A stretch of DNA of 64,000 nucleotides from positions 1,493,813 to 1,557,812 of the forward strand of contig NZ_CP014222.1 in assembly GCF_000969645.2 (NCBI RefSeq), given 5' to 3'. Of this stretch, positions 19,652-29,303 are shown one piece after another. How positions within the stretch are numbered: position 1 is the first letter of the stretch; each line of letters starts with the position of its first letter. The position numbers were made by a program, and so were the translations under genes. The notes beneath the pieces were generated by a model. The model ran no database searches. It saw nothing but the letters and a program-made list of their open reading frames with translations, and was not told where the DNA came from. This DNA is from Janthinobacterium sp. B9-8 (lineage in GTDB: Bacteria > Pseudomonadota > Gammaproteobacteria > Burkholderiales > Chitinibacteraceae).

Positions 19652-20311
19652 CTAAAACATAAATTGAATCAATCGATAAGCGCCTAAAAACATCAAACCT
19701 CCACCAAACAAATAGCGTAAATATTTATTCTTAAACAGCTTTCGCAACTGCTCTGCAAAGGCGGACATCAGCAATAAATTGGGTAGTGTGCCTAAACCAA
19801 AAGACAGCATAATTAAACCACCAGACCAAGGACTGGCACTGGCAAGTGCGTTTAAAGAAGCGGTATAAACCAAACCACAGGGCAACCATCCCCACAAAGC
19901 CCCTACAATCAGCGTATCCGGCCATCTTTTTATCGGTAAAAATAGCCGCATATAAGGTTGAATTTTAAGCCATAAAGGACGCCCAGCTTTTTCCAGCAAT
20001 AAAATAAGAGATGACCAGCCAGCCATATAACTGCCAAGCAAAATCAATAATAAATTGGCAAGGATAAACAAGCCGCTTTTCACGCCTTGTAATGAAAGCA
20101 AGACAGACAAAGAGCCCAGCAAGCCCGCAAGCATACCAATCAGGCAATAGCCCAGCAAGCGACCAAGATTAAAACCCAAATGGTAATGCCAGCGCGGGCC
20201 CTTTGGGAGCTGCAAACTAAAGGCGGCAACGACACCACCGCACATTCCAACACAATGCCCGCCCCCTAATAAACCGGCCAGAAACAAAGCAAGAAAATCT
20301 AATTCCAGCAT
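19652..20311 (-). CDS. TauE/SafE-type membrane protein of the cytochrome-oxidase-assembly group
   Basis: The 219 residues hold about six membrane helices. The first helix ends in GGGHCVGMCGG (Cys20, Cys24), a motif shared by COG2836 proteins (sulfite exporter TauE/SafE family) that are often encoded near ccoN/ccoG/ccoI or hemN and are thought to move metal. It begins 4 bp after hemN and is presumably co-transcribed and under the same FNR control. Substrate is not known; a copper or heme-related role under low oxygen is inferred from context. Confidence 0.75.
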   Translation of the reverse strand: MLELDFLALFLAGLLGGGHCVGMCGGVVAAFSLQLPKGPRWHYHLGFNLGRLLGYCLIGMLAGLLGSLSVLLSLQGVKSGLFILANLLLILLGSYMAGWSSLILLLEKAGRPLWLKIQPYMRLFLPIKRWPDTLIVGALWGWLPCGLVYTASLNALASASPWSGGLIMLSFGLGTLPNLLLMSAFAEQLRKLFKNKYLRYLFGGGLMFLGAYRLIQFMF

Positions 20312-20315
20312 TACT

Positions 20316-21719
20316 TTATATCAACTTAGAATAGCTCCCTGCGCGAGGGGCATGACGCAAATAGCGGTCAAAAACCATGGCAATCGAGCGGATCAAAAAG
20401 CGCCCCTTAGGGCTGACAATGATTGAATCGTCCTGCACTTCAAGCAAACCCTGGGCTTGAAATGGCATAAGCAAATGAATCTCTTCAGAGAAATAGCTTT
20501 TAAAATCAATCAAATAAGCCAATTCCACAGGCTGAAAACTCAATTCAAACTGGCACATTAAAGATTGAATTACCGAGCCACGCAAATAATCATCGTGCGT
20601 GATCATCAAGCCACGCTCTATCGGCAAACGATCTTCATCCAAGGCCAGATAATAAGCATCTAAATCTTTTACATTCTGGGCAAAACAATTGGCCACTTTG
20701 CCAATTGCTGACACACCAAAAGCCATCAGATCGCAATCGGCGTGCGTTGAATAACCTTGGAAATTCCGATGCAACTGCCCTCTTCTTTGAGCAATTGCCA
20801 GCGGATCATCAGGCAAAGCGAAATGGTCCATGCCGATATAGATATAACCCGCAGCAAGAAGCTGATTCACACTACTTTGCAAGATATCGAGTTTACCCTC
20901 TGTTGAGGGTAGCTGCCCAGCATCAATGCGTCTTTGCGGCATAAAACGCTCGGGCAAATGGGCATAGCTATACAGGGCCAGCCGATCCGGGCGCAAAGTG
21001 AGGACACGCTCAATCGTCTCATACATCCGGGCCTGAGTTTGATGCGGCAAACCGTAAATCAGGTCGATACTGACTGATTTAAAGCCATTGGCACGCGCAG
21101 CATCAATCACAACTCTAGTTTCTTCCTCCGTTTGAATACGGTTAACCGCTTTTTGCACCTCTAAATTAAAATCTTGCACGCCCACACTCATGCGGTTAAA
21201 GCCAATCTGCCCTAAAAGCGCTACAGTAGCCGCGCTGACTTTGCGTGGATCGATCTCAATTGAAAACTCGCCATCAGCTTTTAAATCGAAATGATGACGA
21301 ATACCGTCCATTAATCGCGTTAATTGTGCATCGCTCAAAAAAGTAGGGGTACCTCCGCCAAAATGCAACTGAGAAATCTTGCCGCGCTTGGTTAATAATG
21401 CCGCCTGTATTTTTACCTCTTTAAGTAGATAATCGAGGTATTGATCCGCCTTACTCTGATCCTTTGTGATGACTTTATTACAGGCGCAGTAGTAACAAAT
21501 AGTATTGCAAAAGGGCAAGTGAAAATACAATGACAACGGTCTTATTCCAATGCCGGGCTGTTGCTGGCGTACACTTTGCTCATAGCGATCTGCATCCATT
21601 ACAGCAAATCGATCCGCAGTGGGGTAGGATGTGTACCTTGGCCCTTTTCCGCTGTGTTGGCTTATCAAGTTTCGATCAAAATCAAGTGGCTGTAAGACCG
21701 TAGCATTATTTTGAAGCAT
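20316..21719 (-). CDS. hemN: Oxygen-independent coproporphyrinogen III oxidase
   Basis: HemN is a radical-SAM enzyme that decarboxylates coproporphyrinogen III to protoporphyrinogen IX without oxygen. The 467 residues include the cluster motif with Cys71, Cys75 and Cys78 (plus Cys80) in FCNTICYYCAC. They also include the SAM-binding GGGTPTF, and the N-terminal GPRYTSYPTA that separates true HemN from HemW-type relatives. A perfect FNR box lies about 65 bp upstream of its start, matching the expected anaerobic induction. Confidence 0.95.
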   Translation of the reverse strand: MLQNNATVLQPLDFDRNLISQHSGKGPRYTSYPTADRFAVMDADRYEQSVRQQQPGIGIRPLSLYFHLPFCNTICYYCACNKVITKDQSKADQYLDYLLKEVKIQAALLTKRGKISQLHFGGGTPTFLSDAQLTRLMDGIRHHFDLKADGEFSIEIDPRKVSAATVALLGQIGFNRMSVGVQDFNLEVQKAVNRIQTEEETRVVIDAARANGFKSVSIDLIYGLPHQTQARMYETIERVLTLRPDRLALYSYAHLPERFMPQRRIDAGQLPSTEGKLDILQSSVNQLLAAGYIYIGMDHFALPDDPLAIAQRRGQLHRNFQGYSTHADCDLMAFGVSAIGKVANCFAQNVKDLDAYYLALDEDRLPIERGLMITHDDYLRGSVIQSLMCQFELSFQPVELAYLIDFKSYFSEEIHLLMPFQAQGLLEVQDDSIIVSPKGRFLIRSIAMVFDRYLRHAPRAGSYSKLI

Positions 21720-21778
21720 ACTGTTCCATCCTTATTCATCGTATGAGTGCAGCTTGCCTAGATTCATTTTTCATAACC

Positions 21779-21792
21779 TTGATCGATATCAA
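21779..21792. promoter_or_regulatory. Perfect FNR/ANR box between hemN and fnr
   Basis: TTGATCGATATCAA matches the consensus TTGAT-N4-ATCAA at every fixed position. Its centre is about 66 bp from both the hemN start (21719) and the fnr start (21852), so one dimer could act on both genes. Confidence 0.9.
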
Positions 21793-21851
21793 TATCTGTA
21801 CTGGAAATAACTTGCAGTGGCTGATATCGAAAACACGAATTGAAACGCCCA

Positions 21852-22601
21852 ATGACACCGACATCTCATATCCCAGTACGTGACCTTAGCCTCAAGCACT
21901 TGCGCCAAAGCTGCGTCAATTGCAGCTTGCGTGAGCTTTGTCTGCCGATTGGTCTTTCCGCTGATGAAATGCGCGAGCTTGATCACTTAATCACCCAAGC
22001 CAAGCCGATTAAGCGCGGTGAAGCGCTCTACCGCGCAGGAGAGCCGTTTCGCTCTCTGTTTGCGATTCGCTTAGGTTTCTTTAAAGCCAGCGTAATTTCT
22101 GAAGACGGCCGCGAGCAAGTCACCGGCTTTCATATGACCGGCGAGCTCATGGGCATGGATGCGGTTAGCTCTGATCTGCATACCTGTGATGCCATTGCCC
22201 TGGAAGACAGCGAAGTCTGTGAGCTGCCCTTCACCGATATGGAAGAACTCAGCCGCCGCATACCGATCTTGCAACATCATCTTTATAAAATGATGAGCCG
22301 CGAAATTGTGCGCGATCATGGCGTGATGCTTTTATTGGGAAATATGAAAGCAGAAGAACGCATTGCGGCCTTCTTGCTGAATTTATCTCAACGCTTTGCC
22401 ATCCGTGGTTATTCTGCCAGCAGCTTTCATTTGCGCATGACGCGTGAAGAAATCGGCAGCTATTTAGGCCTTAAACTTGAAACCGTGAGCCGCTCATTAT
22501 CGAAATTTCAAGAAAACGGCTTAATTAAAGTACAAAACCGCTTGATTGAAATTCTCAATCCTGACGCACTCAAACAATTGATTAACAACTGCCAACAATA
22601 A
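21852..22601 (+). CDS. fnr: FNR-type oxygen-sensing transcription regulator
   Basis: This Crp-family protein carries the four cysteines needed for the oxygen-labile 4Fe-4S cluster: Cys21, Cys24 and Cys30 at the N-terminus and one near residue 112 (LHTC). The recognition helix holds LKLETVSRSLSKF, with the Glu, Ser and Arg that read TTGAT half-sites. I use the ATG at 21852 (249 aa); a TTG at 21840 would add four residues. It is divergent from hemN and shares the FNR box, so it may control itself as well as hemN. Confidence 0.95.
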   Translation: MTPTSHIPVRDLSLKHLRQSCVNCSLRELCLPIGLSADEMRELDHLITQAKPIKRGEALYRAGEPFRSLFAIRLGFFKASVISEDGREQVTGFHMTGELMGMDAVSSDLHTCDAIALEDSEVCELPFTDMEELSRRIPILQHHLYKMMSREIVRDHGVMLLLGNMKAEERIAAFLLNLSQRFAIRGYSASSFHLRMTREEIGSYLGLKLETVSRSLSKFQENGLIKVQNRLIEILNPDALKQLINNCQQ

Positions 22602-22607
22602 GCCACT

Positions 22608-23327
22608 ATGACTCTATCCAATGGCCCTGTTTTATTTCTTGCCCCAGCGGCCATTCTAGAGTCATTGCAATCCCGGCTTAAACCCTTGCAAATGGCACAG
22701 CTCATGCTGCTGCCGCTTGATATGCAATCGCAAATCCCCCCTTTACCTCACAATGGCCTGCTTATTTCTGCAGGCCATGCTGATTTAGCAGGCTATTTGC
22801 AAAGTGCTCAATGGGCGCAGGCACAAGGCTGGCATCATATTGATCTGGCCCTGATTGGCGAGCCTCAGTGCGCCGCACACTTAGGCTGGATGATGGCCGC
22901 CAGCGGCGACGACACAGCCCTACAGCTTGCCGCCCCTCTGCTCGATACCTTAGCCCCGGCAGGTCGCAACAGCTGGCTGCATGCTGGCGGCAAAGGCGCA
23001 GCCAGCTTTTTGGCGCTGCTACAGCACATCATGATGCAGCCCCTTATTGAAAGCTGGAAAGTCATCTTTCCAAATGGCAAGCCATCGCCCAAGGCCGATT
23101 TAAGTAAGCTAGCCGAGTTGCAAACCGCACAATGGCAAGCCATTGCGCCACTTTGCCAGCAATATTTAGCTTTGGCAGAAAATAGATCTTTTCAAGCAGT
23201 GCACACACAGCTCAGCGCCTTCAGTTTGCCAGAACATCAAGAGCCCGCCGCTGCGCTAGCGCAATTTTTAATGCAGTTTTTTAGCCGAGCAAACACGCCC
23301 GCACCTCATCACCAGCCAAACAGTTGA
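22608..23327 (+). CDS. Conserved protein, remotely like the 6-phosphogluconate/3-hydroxyisobutyrate dehydrogenase fold
   Basis: The 239-residue protein begins 6 bp after fnr. The middle (ALIGEPQCAAHLGWMMAASGDD, then PLLDTLAP, then HAGGKGAASFLALL) recalls the substrate-binding core of 3-hydroxyisobutyrate dehydrogenases, where a G-x-x-G...GGD segment precedes a G-x-G-x3-K helix. A clear NAD-binding Gly-x-Gly-x2-Gly at the N-terminus is missing, so it may be a non-enzymatic relative. No signal peptide or membrane segment is seen. The function is unknown; closeness to fnr suggests co-transcription. Confidence 0.6.
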   Translation: MTLSNGPVLFLAPAAILESLQSRLKPLQMAQLMLLPLDMQSQIPPLPHNGLLISAGHADLAGYLQSAQWAQAQGWHHIDLALIGEPQCAAHLGWMMAASGDDTALQLAAPLLDTLAPAGRNSWLHAGGKGAASFLALLQHIMMQPLIESWKVIFPNGKPSPKADLSKLAELQTAQWQAIAPLCQQYLALAENRSFQAVHTQLSAFSLPEHQEPAAALAQFLMQFFSRANTPAPHHQPNS

Positions 23328-23344
23328 TCTATCAAACAATAAAA

Positions 23345-23369
23345 AAACAGCCCCAATTTGGGGCTGTTT
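23345..23369. terminator. Bidirectional terminator between convergent genes
   Basis: AAACAGCCCC and GGGGCTGTTT pair around AATTT, with an A-run before the stem. It sits between the plus-strand gene ending at 23327 and the minus-strand efflux gene ending at 23398. Confidence 0.88.
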
Positions 23370-23397
23370 GCTTATAAAACCAATCAACTAGCGCGTA

Positions 23398-24747
23398 TTA
23401 CTTTCCGCCCAAAGCCTTAAACGCTTGTGCCGATGCGGCTAAACGAGCACGACGCGTTTCGATCAGTCCCTGGCTGGCCGCGTAAAACTCACGCTGCGCA
23501 TCCAGCACATCCAGATATCCCGACAAGCCCGATGCATAGCGTGCTTCTGCAAGTTTCAGGCGCTGCTCCTGCCGATCTGCAAGGCGTTGCTGGGCTGTTA
23601 GCTGCTTGCTCAGCCATACCTGATCAGATAACACATCGGCGGCGTCTTTAAACGCCAGCTGAATGGCTTTTTCATATTCAGCCACAGCAATCACTTTGCG
23701 GGCTTCGGCAATGTCAGCCCCAGCGCTTAGGCGTCCGCCATCAAACAACGGCAGGCTGATTTGCGGCAAAAAACTCCATGCACGGTTGCCGCCAGAGAAT
23801 AAATCATCCAGCTCATTGCTCACCACACCGCCACTACCCATTAAAGTGACTTTAGGGAAGAAGGCCGCGCGGGCCGCACCAATATTGGCATTGGCCGCCA
23901 CCAGCTTTTGCTCCGCAGCACGCACATCCGGGCGCTCAAGCAAAACGGTAGAATTTAAGCCACTGGGCAACTGCACCACTTCTGCATTTAAATTGGCCGC
24001 AGGCAGGCTGACCGTTTCACCCACCAAAACAGTCAGCGCCGTTTGCGCATTAGCCGCTTGGCGCGCCAAAGCCGAGTGATCACTAATGGCGCTATCTTGT
24101 GCACTTTGCGCTTGCAAAAGATCCAAGCGATTAGCCACGCCCACCTCCACGCGGCGCTTCACCACGCGCAGGCTTTCTTCCCGCGCCTTAGCGGTTTGCT
24201 CGGCAAAGCGGCTACGTGTTTGTAAGGCTTGTGCGCTGTAATAGCTATTAGCCACATCGGCGATCAGCGTACTGCGTACCGATTGCTGCGCCTCTTCGCT
24301 TGCTAGGTAATTGGCTTTGGCCGCCTCGCTTAAGCGGCGCACACGACCCCAGAAATCCACCTCGTACGATAGCAGCGCCAGATTAGCTTCGTAGCGGCGG
24401 CTGATATCGGCATCCGGATTACTACGGCTGATATTGCCCGAGCCATTGGCACTCACCGACGGCAAAAAGTCCGCCTTTTGAATACCATACAGCGCACGGG
24501 CTTCTTCGATTCTGGCCGTGGCGATTTTTAAATCGCGATTATTGATCAGCGCTTTTTCAATCACCGACTGCAAAGCAGGGTCGCTAAAATAGCTACCCCA
24601 CTGTGGCGTACTCATCTCCGCAGGCTGGCTGCCCACCACACTGGCGACCGGGGCTGCGGGGCGAATGTAATCCGGCCCCATCGCGCATGCACCCAAGCCC
24701 AGAGTCATCGCCAGCAGCAGCGTCTTAGACATTAATTGTTTTTTCAT
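23398..24747 (-). CDS. RND efflux outer-membrane lipoprotein (OprM/NodT family), system 1
   Basis: This TolC-type channel completes the tripartite pump of the two upstream genes. The 449 residues begin with a lipoprotein signal (LGLGACAMGPDYIRP, cleavage before Cys about 21), followed by two repeated outer-membrane efflux domains. LERPDVRAAEQKLVAANANIGAARAAFFP and the C-terminal ARYASGLSGYLDVLDAQREFY are family landmarks, given here only in part. The gene is third in the operon, after a 73-bp gap that contains a strong hairpin. Confidence 0.93.
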   Translation of the reverse strand: MKKQLMSKTLLLAMTLGLGACAMGPDYIRPAAPVASVVGSQPAEMSTPQWGSYFSDPALQSVIEKALINNRDLKIATARIEEARALYGIQKADFLPSVSANGSGNISRSNPDADISRRYEANLALLSYEVDFWGRVRRLSEAAKANYLASEEAQQSVRSTLIADVANSYYSAQALQTRSRFAEQTAKAREESLRVVKRRVEVGVANRLDLLQAQSAQDSAISDHSALARQAANAQTALTVLVGETVSLPAANLNAEVVQLPSGLNSTVLLERPDVRAAEQKLVAANANIGAARAAFFPKVTLMGSGGVVSNELDDLFSGGNRAWSFLPQISLPLFDGGRLSAGADIAEARKVIAVAEYEKAIQLAFKDAADVLSDQVWLSKQLTAQQRLADRQEQRLKLAEARYASGLSGYLDVLDAQREFYAASQGLIETRRARLAASAQAFKALGGK

Positions 24748-24777
24748 ACATTTATTACCTATGGGTTCGCGTCATTA

Positions 24778-24806
24778 TTCGAAGGGCGGGCACGCCGCCC
24801 TTCGAA
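24778..24806 (-). terminator. 12-bp perfect hairpin between the RND and outer-membrane genes
   Basis: TTCGAAGGGCGG and CCGCCCTTCGAA enclose a 5-nt loop in the short gap between the pump gene and the channel gene. No T-run follows, so it is more likely an mRNA-stabilising or partial attenuation structure than a full stop. Confidence 0.55.
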
Positions 24807-24820
24807 GACCGGCACGTCTA

Positions 24821-27800
24821 TTAACGATGGTCATCCGCGATTTCGTCGCTGCGTACCACGGTTTTCTCAGGGAAGAAGCGACGCACCACCACAAAGAACA
24901 CCGGCACTAAGAACACCGCAAATACTGTGGCAGTAATCATTCCACCCATCACCCCTGTACCAATGGCACGTCGGCTTGCTGCACCGGCACCGGTACTCAT
25001 CGCCAGTGGCAATACACCCGCGATAAAGGCAAACGAAGTCATCAGAATCGGACGGAAGCGTAAACGGCAAGCTTCCAGCGTGGCATCGATTGCGCTCATG
25101 CCCTGACGCTGCAAATCACGGGCGAATTCGATAATCAGAATCGCGTTCTTTGCCGACAAACCAATAATGGCAATCAGCCCCACCTTAAAATAAACATCGT
25201 CTGGCAAACCACGCAATGTCATGGCAGCCACCGCACCAAAGATACCCAGTGGCACCACCCACAGCACAGCAAACGGAATCGACCAGCTTTCATACAGCGC
25301 TGCAAGGCATAAGAAAACAATCAGAATCGACAAGCCAAACAAGAAGGGTGCTTGCGAGCCAGATAGACGTTCTTCAAACGAAGTACCCGACCATTCAAAA
25401 CCCACGCCTGGTGGCAATTGCTTAGCCATCGCTTCCATTGCATCCATCGCCTCCCCCGAGCTTTTACCGGGGGCCGGGCCGCCAGAAATCTTAAATGCAG
25501 GCAAGCCGTTATAGCGATCGAGTGCAGAAGCACCTGCCTGCCACTTAGCCTCGGCAATTTCAGACAGCGGCACTAGATTGCCCGCGCGGGTTTTAATTTG
25601 CAGCTTGAGTAAATCGTCCGGTGAAAGACGGCTTTCCGGTGTGGCTTGCATCAGCACACGCAAAATACGGCCTTCGCGCACAAAGTCATTCACATAGGCA
25701 GAACCTAATGAAATCGCCAGTGTGCTATTAAGCTCGGCCATATCAATGCCGAGCTGGCTGGCTTTTACTTTATTTACATCAAGTAAAAGCTGCTGACCCG
25801 GTTCCTGACCATCAGGGCGCACCCCCGCCAAAGCTTTGTTTTGCGCAGCCATGCCCAGCAACATATTCCGTGCTTCATACAGGCGATCACGGCCTAAACC
25901 AGCACGGTCTTGCAAGCGGAAATCGAAACCACCTACCGATGCCAATTCAGGAATCGGCGGCACATTGGTTGCAAATGCAAACGCCTGCTTAATGCGGAAC
26001 AGCATCATGTTGGCGCGTTGCACCACCGGGCCTACCTGATCGTTAGGCAGCGGACGATCTTTCCAGTCTTTTAAGGTTACAAACGCCAGCGCCGCATTTT
26101 GGCCGCGGCCAAAGAAGCTGAAACCCACAATCGCAATCACACGATCCACTTCAGGCTGTTTCACAAAATGAGCTTCAACCTGCTGAACGATTTCCAACGT
26201 ACGCTCATGTGTTGCGCCTGCAGGCAATTGCACCACGCTAATAAAGTAACCTTGGTCTTCATCAGGCAGGAAAGACGTTGGCAAGCGCGACATCAACCAG
26301 CCGGTAGAGGCCAGAATCAAAGCAAAAAACAGCAGGGATAAGCCAGTCTTACGAATGCATGTCCCTACCCAACCCTGATAACGGATCGTTAACGCTGCAA
26401 ACTTGCGGTTAAACCAACCCAAGAAGCCCTTAGTGCCATGATGCTCGCCCTTTTTCAAAGGCTTGAGGAACGTTGCGCACAATGCAGGCGTTAAGGTTAA
26501 AGCCATTAACGCCGAGAAGAACATCGTCAGCACCAAGGTCACCGAGAACTGGCGATAAATCGCACCTACCGCACCCGAGAAAAACGCCATCGGCACAAAC
26601 ACGGCGGTTAGCACCAAGGTAATGGCGATAATCGGGCCAATAATCTGCCCCATCGCTTTTTGCGTGGCTTCGCGCGGGGCAAGGCCCTCTTCAGACATAA
26701 TCCGTTCGACGTTTTCGATCACCACAATCGCATCGTCAACCAAGATACCAATCGCCAGCACCATGGCAAACATGGTCAGCACATTGATCGAATAACCAAA
26801 CAGCTGCAAACCCACCAAAGCGCCTAACAGCGCAATCGGCACAACAATCGTCGGAATCAGCGTGGCGCGGATATTACCCAGGAACAGGTACATCACAATA
26901 AACACCAAGCCAATCGCTTCAATCAGCGTGGTCAATACTTCCTTGATCGATACATCTACAAACTTGGATGTATCGTAAGGCACTTCATAGGCTATGCCCT
27001 TAGGGAAAAACTTAGACAGCTCATCGAGCTTGGCTTTCACCGCCTTAGCGGTTTCGAGCGCATTGCCATCAGGGGACAATTTAATCCCGATCGCCGCAAT
27101 ACTCTTGCCATTCAAACGCGCCAGTACGCTGTAATCAGATGCGCCCAACTCAACCTTGGCCACATCTTTCAGGCGTAATTGCGAGCCATTTTTACCATCA
27201 CGCAATACGATATTGCCAAACTGCTCTGCCGTTAAATAACGACCTTGCGTCACAACCGTTGCCGTAAATTGCTGGCCCGGTGGCGCAGGCAGCTGGCCAA
27301 TTTCACCCGTGGCCAGTTGCACGTTTTGCGCACGCACGGCGGCCAGTGCTTCAGCGGCAGACATCTTAAAGCCCGCCAATTTAGCCGGATCCAGCCAGAT
27401 ACGCATCGCGTATTCAGAGCCAAACAACATCGCTTCCCCGACGCCCGGTACACGGCGAATGGAATCGATCACGCTGGAATTCACATAACTACCCAGTGCC
27501 ACATTGTCGTAACTTCCATCAGGCGACAGCAGCGTCACAAACATCAGATAGTTACTACGCGATTTAACCACCTGCACGCCTTGCTGGCGTACTTCGCTTG
27601 GCAAACGCGCTTCAACCCGCTTTACACGGTTTTGCGCTTCTACCGAGGCAATATCTAAATCTGTACCCGGTTTAAACGTCAGCGTAATCGCCATATTGCC
27701 GGCGCTATCGCTGTTGGAGCTCATATATTGCATGTTCTCCAAACCGTTCATTTCCTGCTCAATCAGCGCAGTAACCGTTTCCTCCATTACCTGCGCGCTC

Positions 27801-27958
27801 GCGCCGGGATAAGTGGCGTTAATCGTTAAAGCGGGCGGAGCCACTTCGGGATATTGAGAGATCGGCAGGCTTTTAAAAGCCAGCAAACCTGCCAAAACAA
27901 TAATAATAGCGATCACCCAAGCAAATACGGGGCGATCGATAAAAAATCGAGCAAACAT
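24821..27958 (-). CDS. RND multidrug efflux permease (AcrB/MexB-type, HAE1), system 1
   Basis: This inner-membrane proton-driven pump has 1045 residues and 12 membrane helices with two large periplasmic loops. N-terminal FIDRPVFAWVIAIIIVLAG, the TM4 aspartate pair in GILVDDAIVVIENVER and the TM10 lysine in SAKNAILIIEF, which together form the proton relay, are all present. It lies between adaptor and outer-membrane genes in the usual order. Substrates cannot be read from sequence. Confidence 0.95.
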   Translation of the reverse strand: MFARFFIDRPVFAWVIAIIIVLAGLLAFKSLPISQYPEVAPPALTINATYPGASAQVMEETVTALIEQEMNGLENMQYMSSNSDSAGNMAITLTFKPGTDLDIASVEAQNRVKRVEARLPSEVRQQGVQVVKSRSNYLMFVTLLSPDGSYDNVALGSYVNSSVIDSIRRVPGVGEAMLFGSEYAMRIWLDPAKLAGFKMSAAEALAAVRAQNVQLATGEIGQLPAPPGQQFTATVVTQGRYLTAEQFGNIVLRDGKNGSQLRLKDVAKVELGASDYSVLARLNGKSIAAIGIKLSPDGNALETAKAVKAKLDELSKFFPKGIAYEVPYDTSKFVDVSIKEVLTTLIEAIGLVFIVMYLFLGNIRATLIPTIVVPIALLGALVGLQLFGYSINVLTMFAMVLAIGILVDDAIVVIENVERIMSEEGLAPREATQKAMGQIIGPIIAITLVLTAVFVPMAFFSGAVGAIYRQFSVTLVLTMFFSALMALTLTPALCATFLKPLKKGEHHGTKGFLGWFNRKFAALTIRYQGWVGTCIRKTGLSLLFFALILASTGWLMSRLPTSFLPDEDQGYFISVVQLPAGATHERTLEIVQQVEAHFVKQPEVDRVIAIVGFSFFGRGQNAALAFVTLKDWKDRPLPNDQVGPVVQRANMMLFRIKQAFAFATNVPPIPELASVGGFDFRLQDRAGLGRDRLYEARNMLLGMAAQNKALAGVRPDGQEPGQQLLLDVNKVKASQLGIDMAELNSTLAISLGSAYVNDFVREGRILRVLMQATPESRLSPDDLLKLQIKTRAGNLVPLSEIAEAKWQAGASALDRYNGLPAFKISGGPAPGKSSGEAMDAMEAMAKQLPPGVGFEWSGTSFEERLSGSQAPFLFGLSILIVFLCLAALYESWSIPFAVLWVVPLGIFGAVAAMTLRGLPDDVYFKVGLIAIIGLSAKNAILIIEFARDLQRQGMSAIDATLEACRLRFRPILMTSFAFIAGVLPLAMSTGAGAASRRAIGTGVMGGMITATVFAVFLVPVFFVVVRRFFPEKTVVRSDEIADDHR

Positions 27959-28005
27959 AAACTCTCCTTAGGCTTTTGATGCTTGTGTACTTAACAAGAT
28001 CAAGC

Positions 28006-29178
28006 CTATTTTTTTGCAGGGGCAGAAGCAGGTGCTGATTTAGCCGCAGCCGCATCAACCGGGCTGACTACCGCGCCGGGACTTACTTTCTGAATGCCAT
28101 CGACCATCACGCGCTCGCCACCTTTTAAGCCGCTCAGCACAATCCAGTCTTTGCCTGAGAAGCCACCGGTTTTCACAGGTGCAGGGGCGACTTTATTGTC
28201 GCTACCCACGATGTAAACAAACTGGCCCTGAGGTGAGGAAACAATCGCTTGTTGCGGCACACGCACCGTAGCATCCATCGCGCCCTGCGCAACCCTTACC
28301 GTGGCAAACATACCTGGTAACAGCAGATGATCCGGATTAGGGAATTCAGCACGCAAAGTGACCGTGCCGGTTGTCGGATCAATGGTTTGCTCGGCAAAGA
28401 GCAATTTGCCTGCATGGGCATAGCTCGAGCCATCTTCCAGCAGCAAATCAACCGGTAGCGAAGCTTGTTTGAGTTTGCCCGCCTTAGCCAGTTGTTTTAA
28501 GCGCAATAGATCAGCACCTGACTGGTTGAAATCCACATACACCGAATCCAGTTGCTCGATCGTTGCCAAGGGCGTGCCTGTCCCTTTATTCAGCAGCGCG
28601 CCTTCTGAAACCAAGGCACGGCCAATGCGGCCACTGATTGGCGCTTGTACGCTGGCGTATTCCAGATCCACGCTACTGCGACGCACTTCTGCTTCAGCTG
28701 CGGCCACTTCGGCTTCGGCTTGTTTAAGCTGTGCCTCGGCCTGATCAAATTCCTGACGGCTTACACCCTGCTCGCCCACAAGCTGGCGATAACGATCGGC
28801 TGTTTGCTTGGCAATCAGCACGCTCGATTTAGCCTTGGCCAGCGCAGCTTTTGCCGTTGCGGCATTCGCCTCCAGCACACGTGAATCAATCTTAAATAAG
28901 GACTGGCCTGCTTTGACCTCACCGCCTTCATTAAATAAACGCTTCTCTAAAATGCCATCTACCCGCGCCCGTACTTCAGCGGTACGCACGGCAGTAATCC
29001 GCCCGCTTAAATCACGGGTCAGCGCAGCGCTGCCCGCCTGAACCGTGACTACGGTGACTTCAGGTGGTGGCATCCCGCCACCTGCACCTGCAGGCCCGCC
29101 TTCTTGCTTACCGCAGGCCGCCAGTACTGTGACTGCGCCCAAAACCAAAACTACACTTTTTTTAAGTGAAGGAAGCAT
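28006..29178 (-). CDS. RND efflux periplasmic adaptor (AcrA/MexA-type lipoprotein), system 1
   Basis: The 390-residue membrane-fusion protein starts at ATG 29178, which is preceded by AAGGATTAGG; the frame extends to 29202 without a ribosome-binding site. A lipobox (TVLAACGKQEG) is followed by lipoyl halves flanking a long coiled-coil hairpin (about 95-165) and a beta-barrel (RIGRALVSEGALLNKG). It precedes the RND gene by 47 bp and follows tetR on the same strand after 125 bp. Confidence 0.94.
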   Translation of the reverse strand: MLPSLKKSVVLVLGAVTVLAACGKQEGGPAGAGGGMPPPEVTVVTVQAGSAALTRDLSGRITAVRTAEVRARVDGILEKRLFNEGGEVKAGQSLFKIDSRVLEANAATAKAALAKAKSSVLIAKQTADRYRQLVGEQGVSRQEFDQAEAQLKQAEAEVAAAEAEVRRSSVDLEYASVQAPISGRIGRALVSEGALLNKGTGTPLATIEQLDSVYVDFNQSGADLLRLKQLAKAGKLKQASLPVDLLLEDGSSYAHAGKLLFAEQTIDPTTGTVTLRAEFPNPDHLLLPGMFATVRVAQGAMDATVRVPQQAIVSSPQGQFVYIVGSDNKVAPAPVKTGGFSGKDWIVLSGLKGGERVMVDGIQKVSPGAVVSPVDAAAAKSAPASAPAKK

Positions 29179-29303
29179 TCCTAATCCTTTGTAATATGAC
29201 ATTGTTTAATTTATGCCTATAAATTTCAATAGTAATGAGATTGCATTTCATTTCAATAAAACAACAATTTAACACTTGAAGCCTACCTGACACCACAAAA
29301 CAC

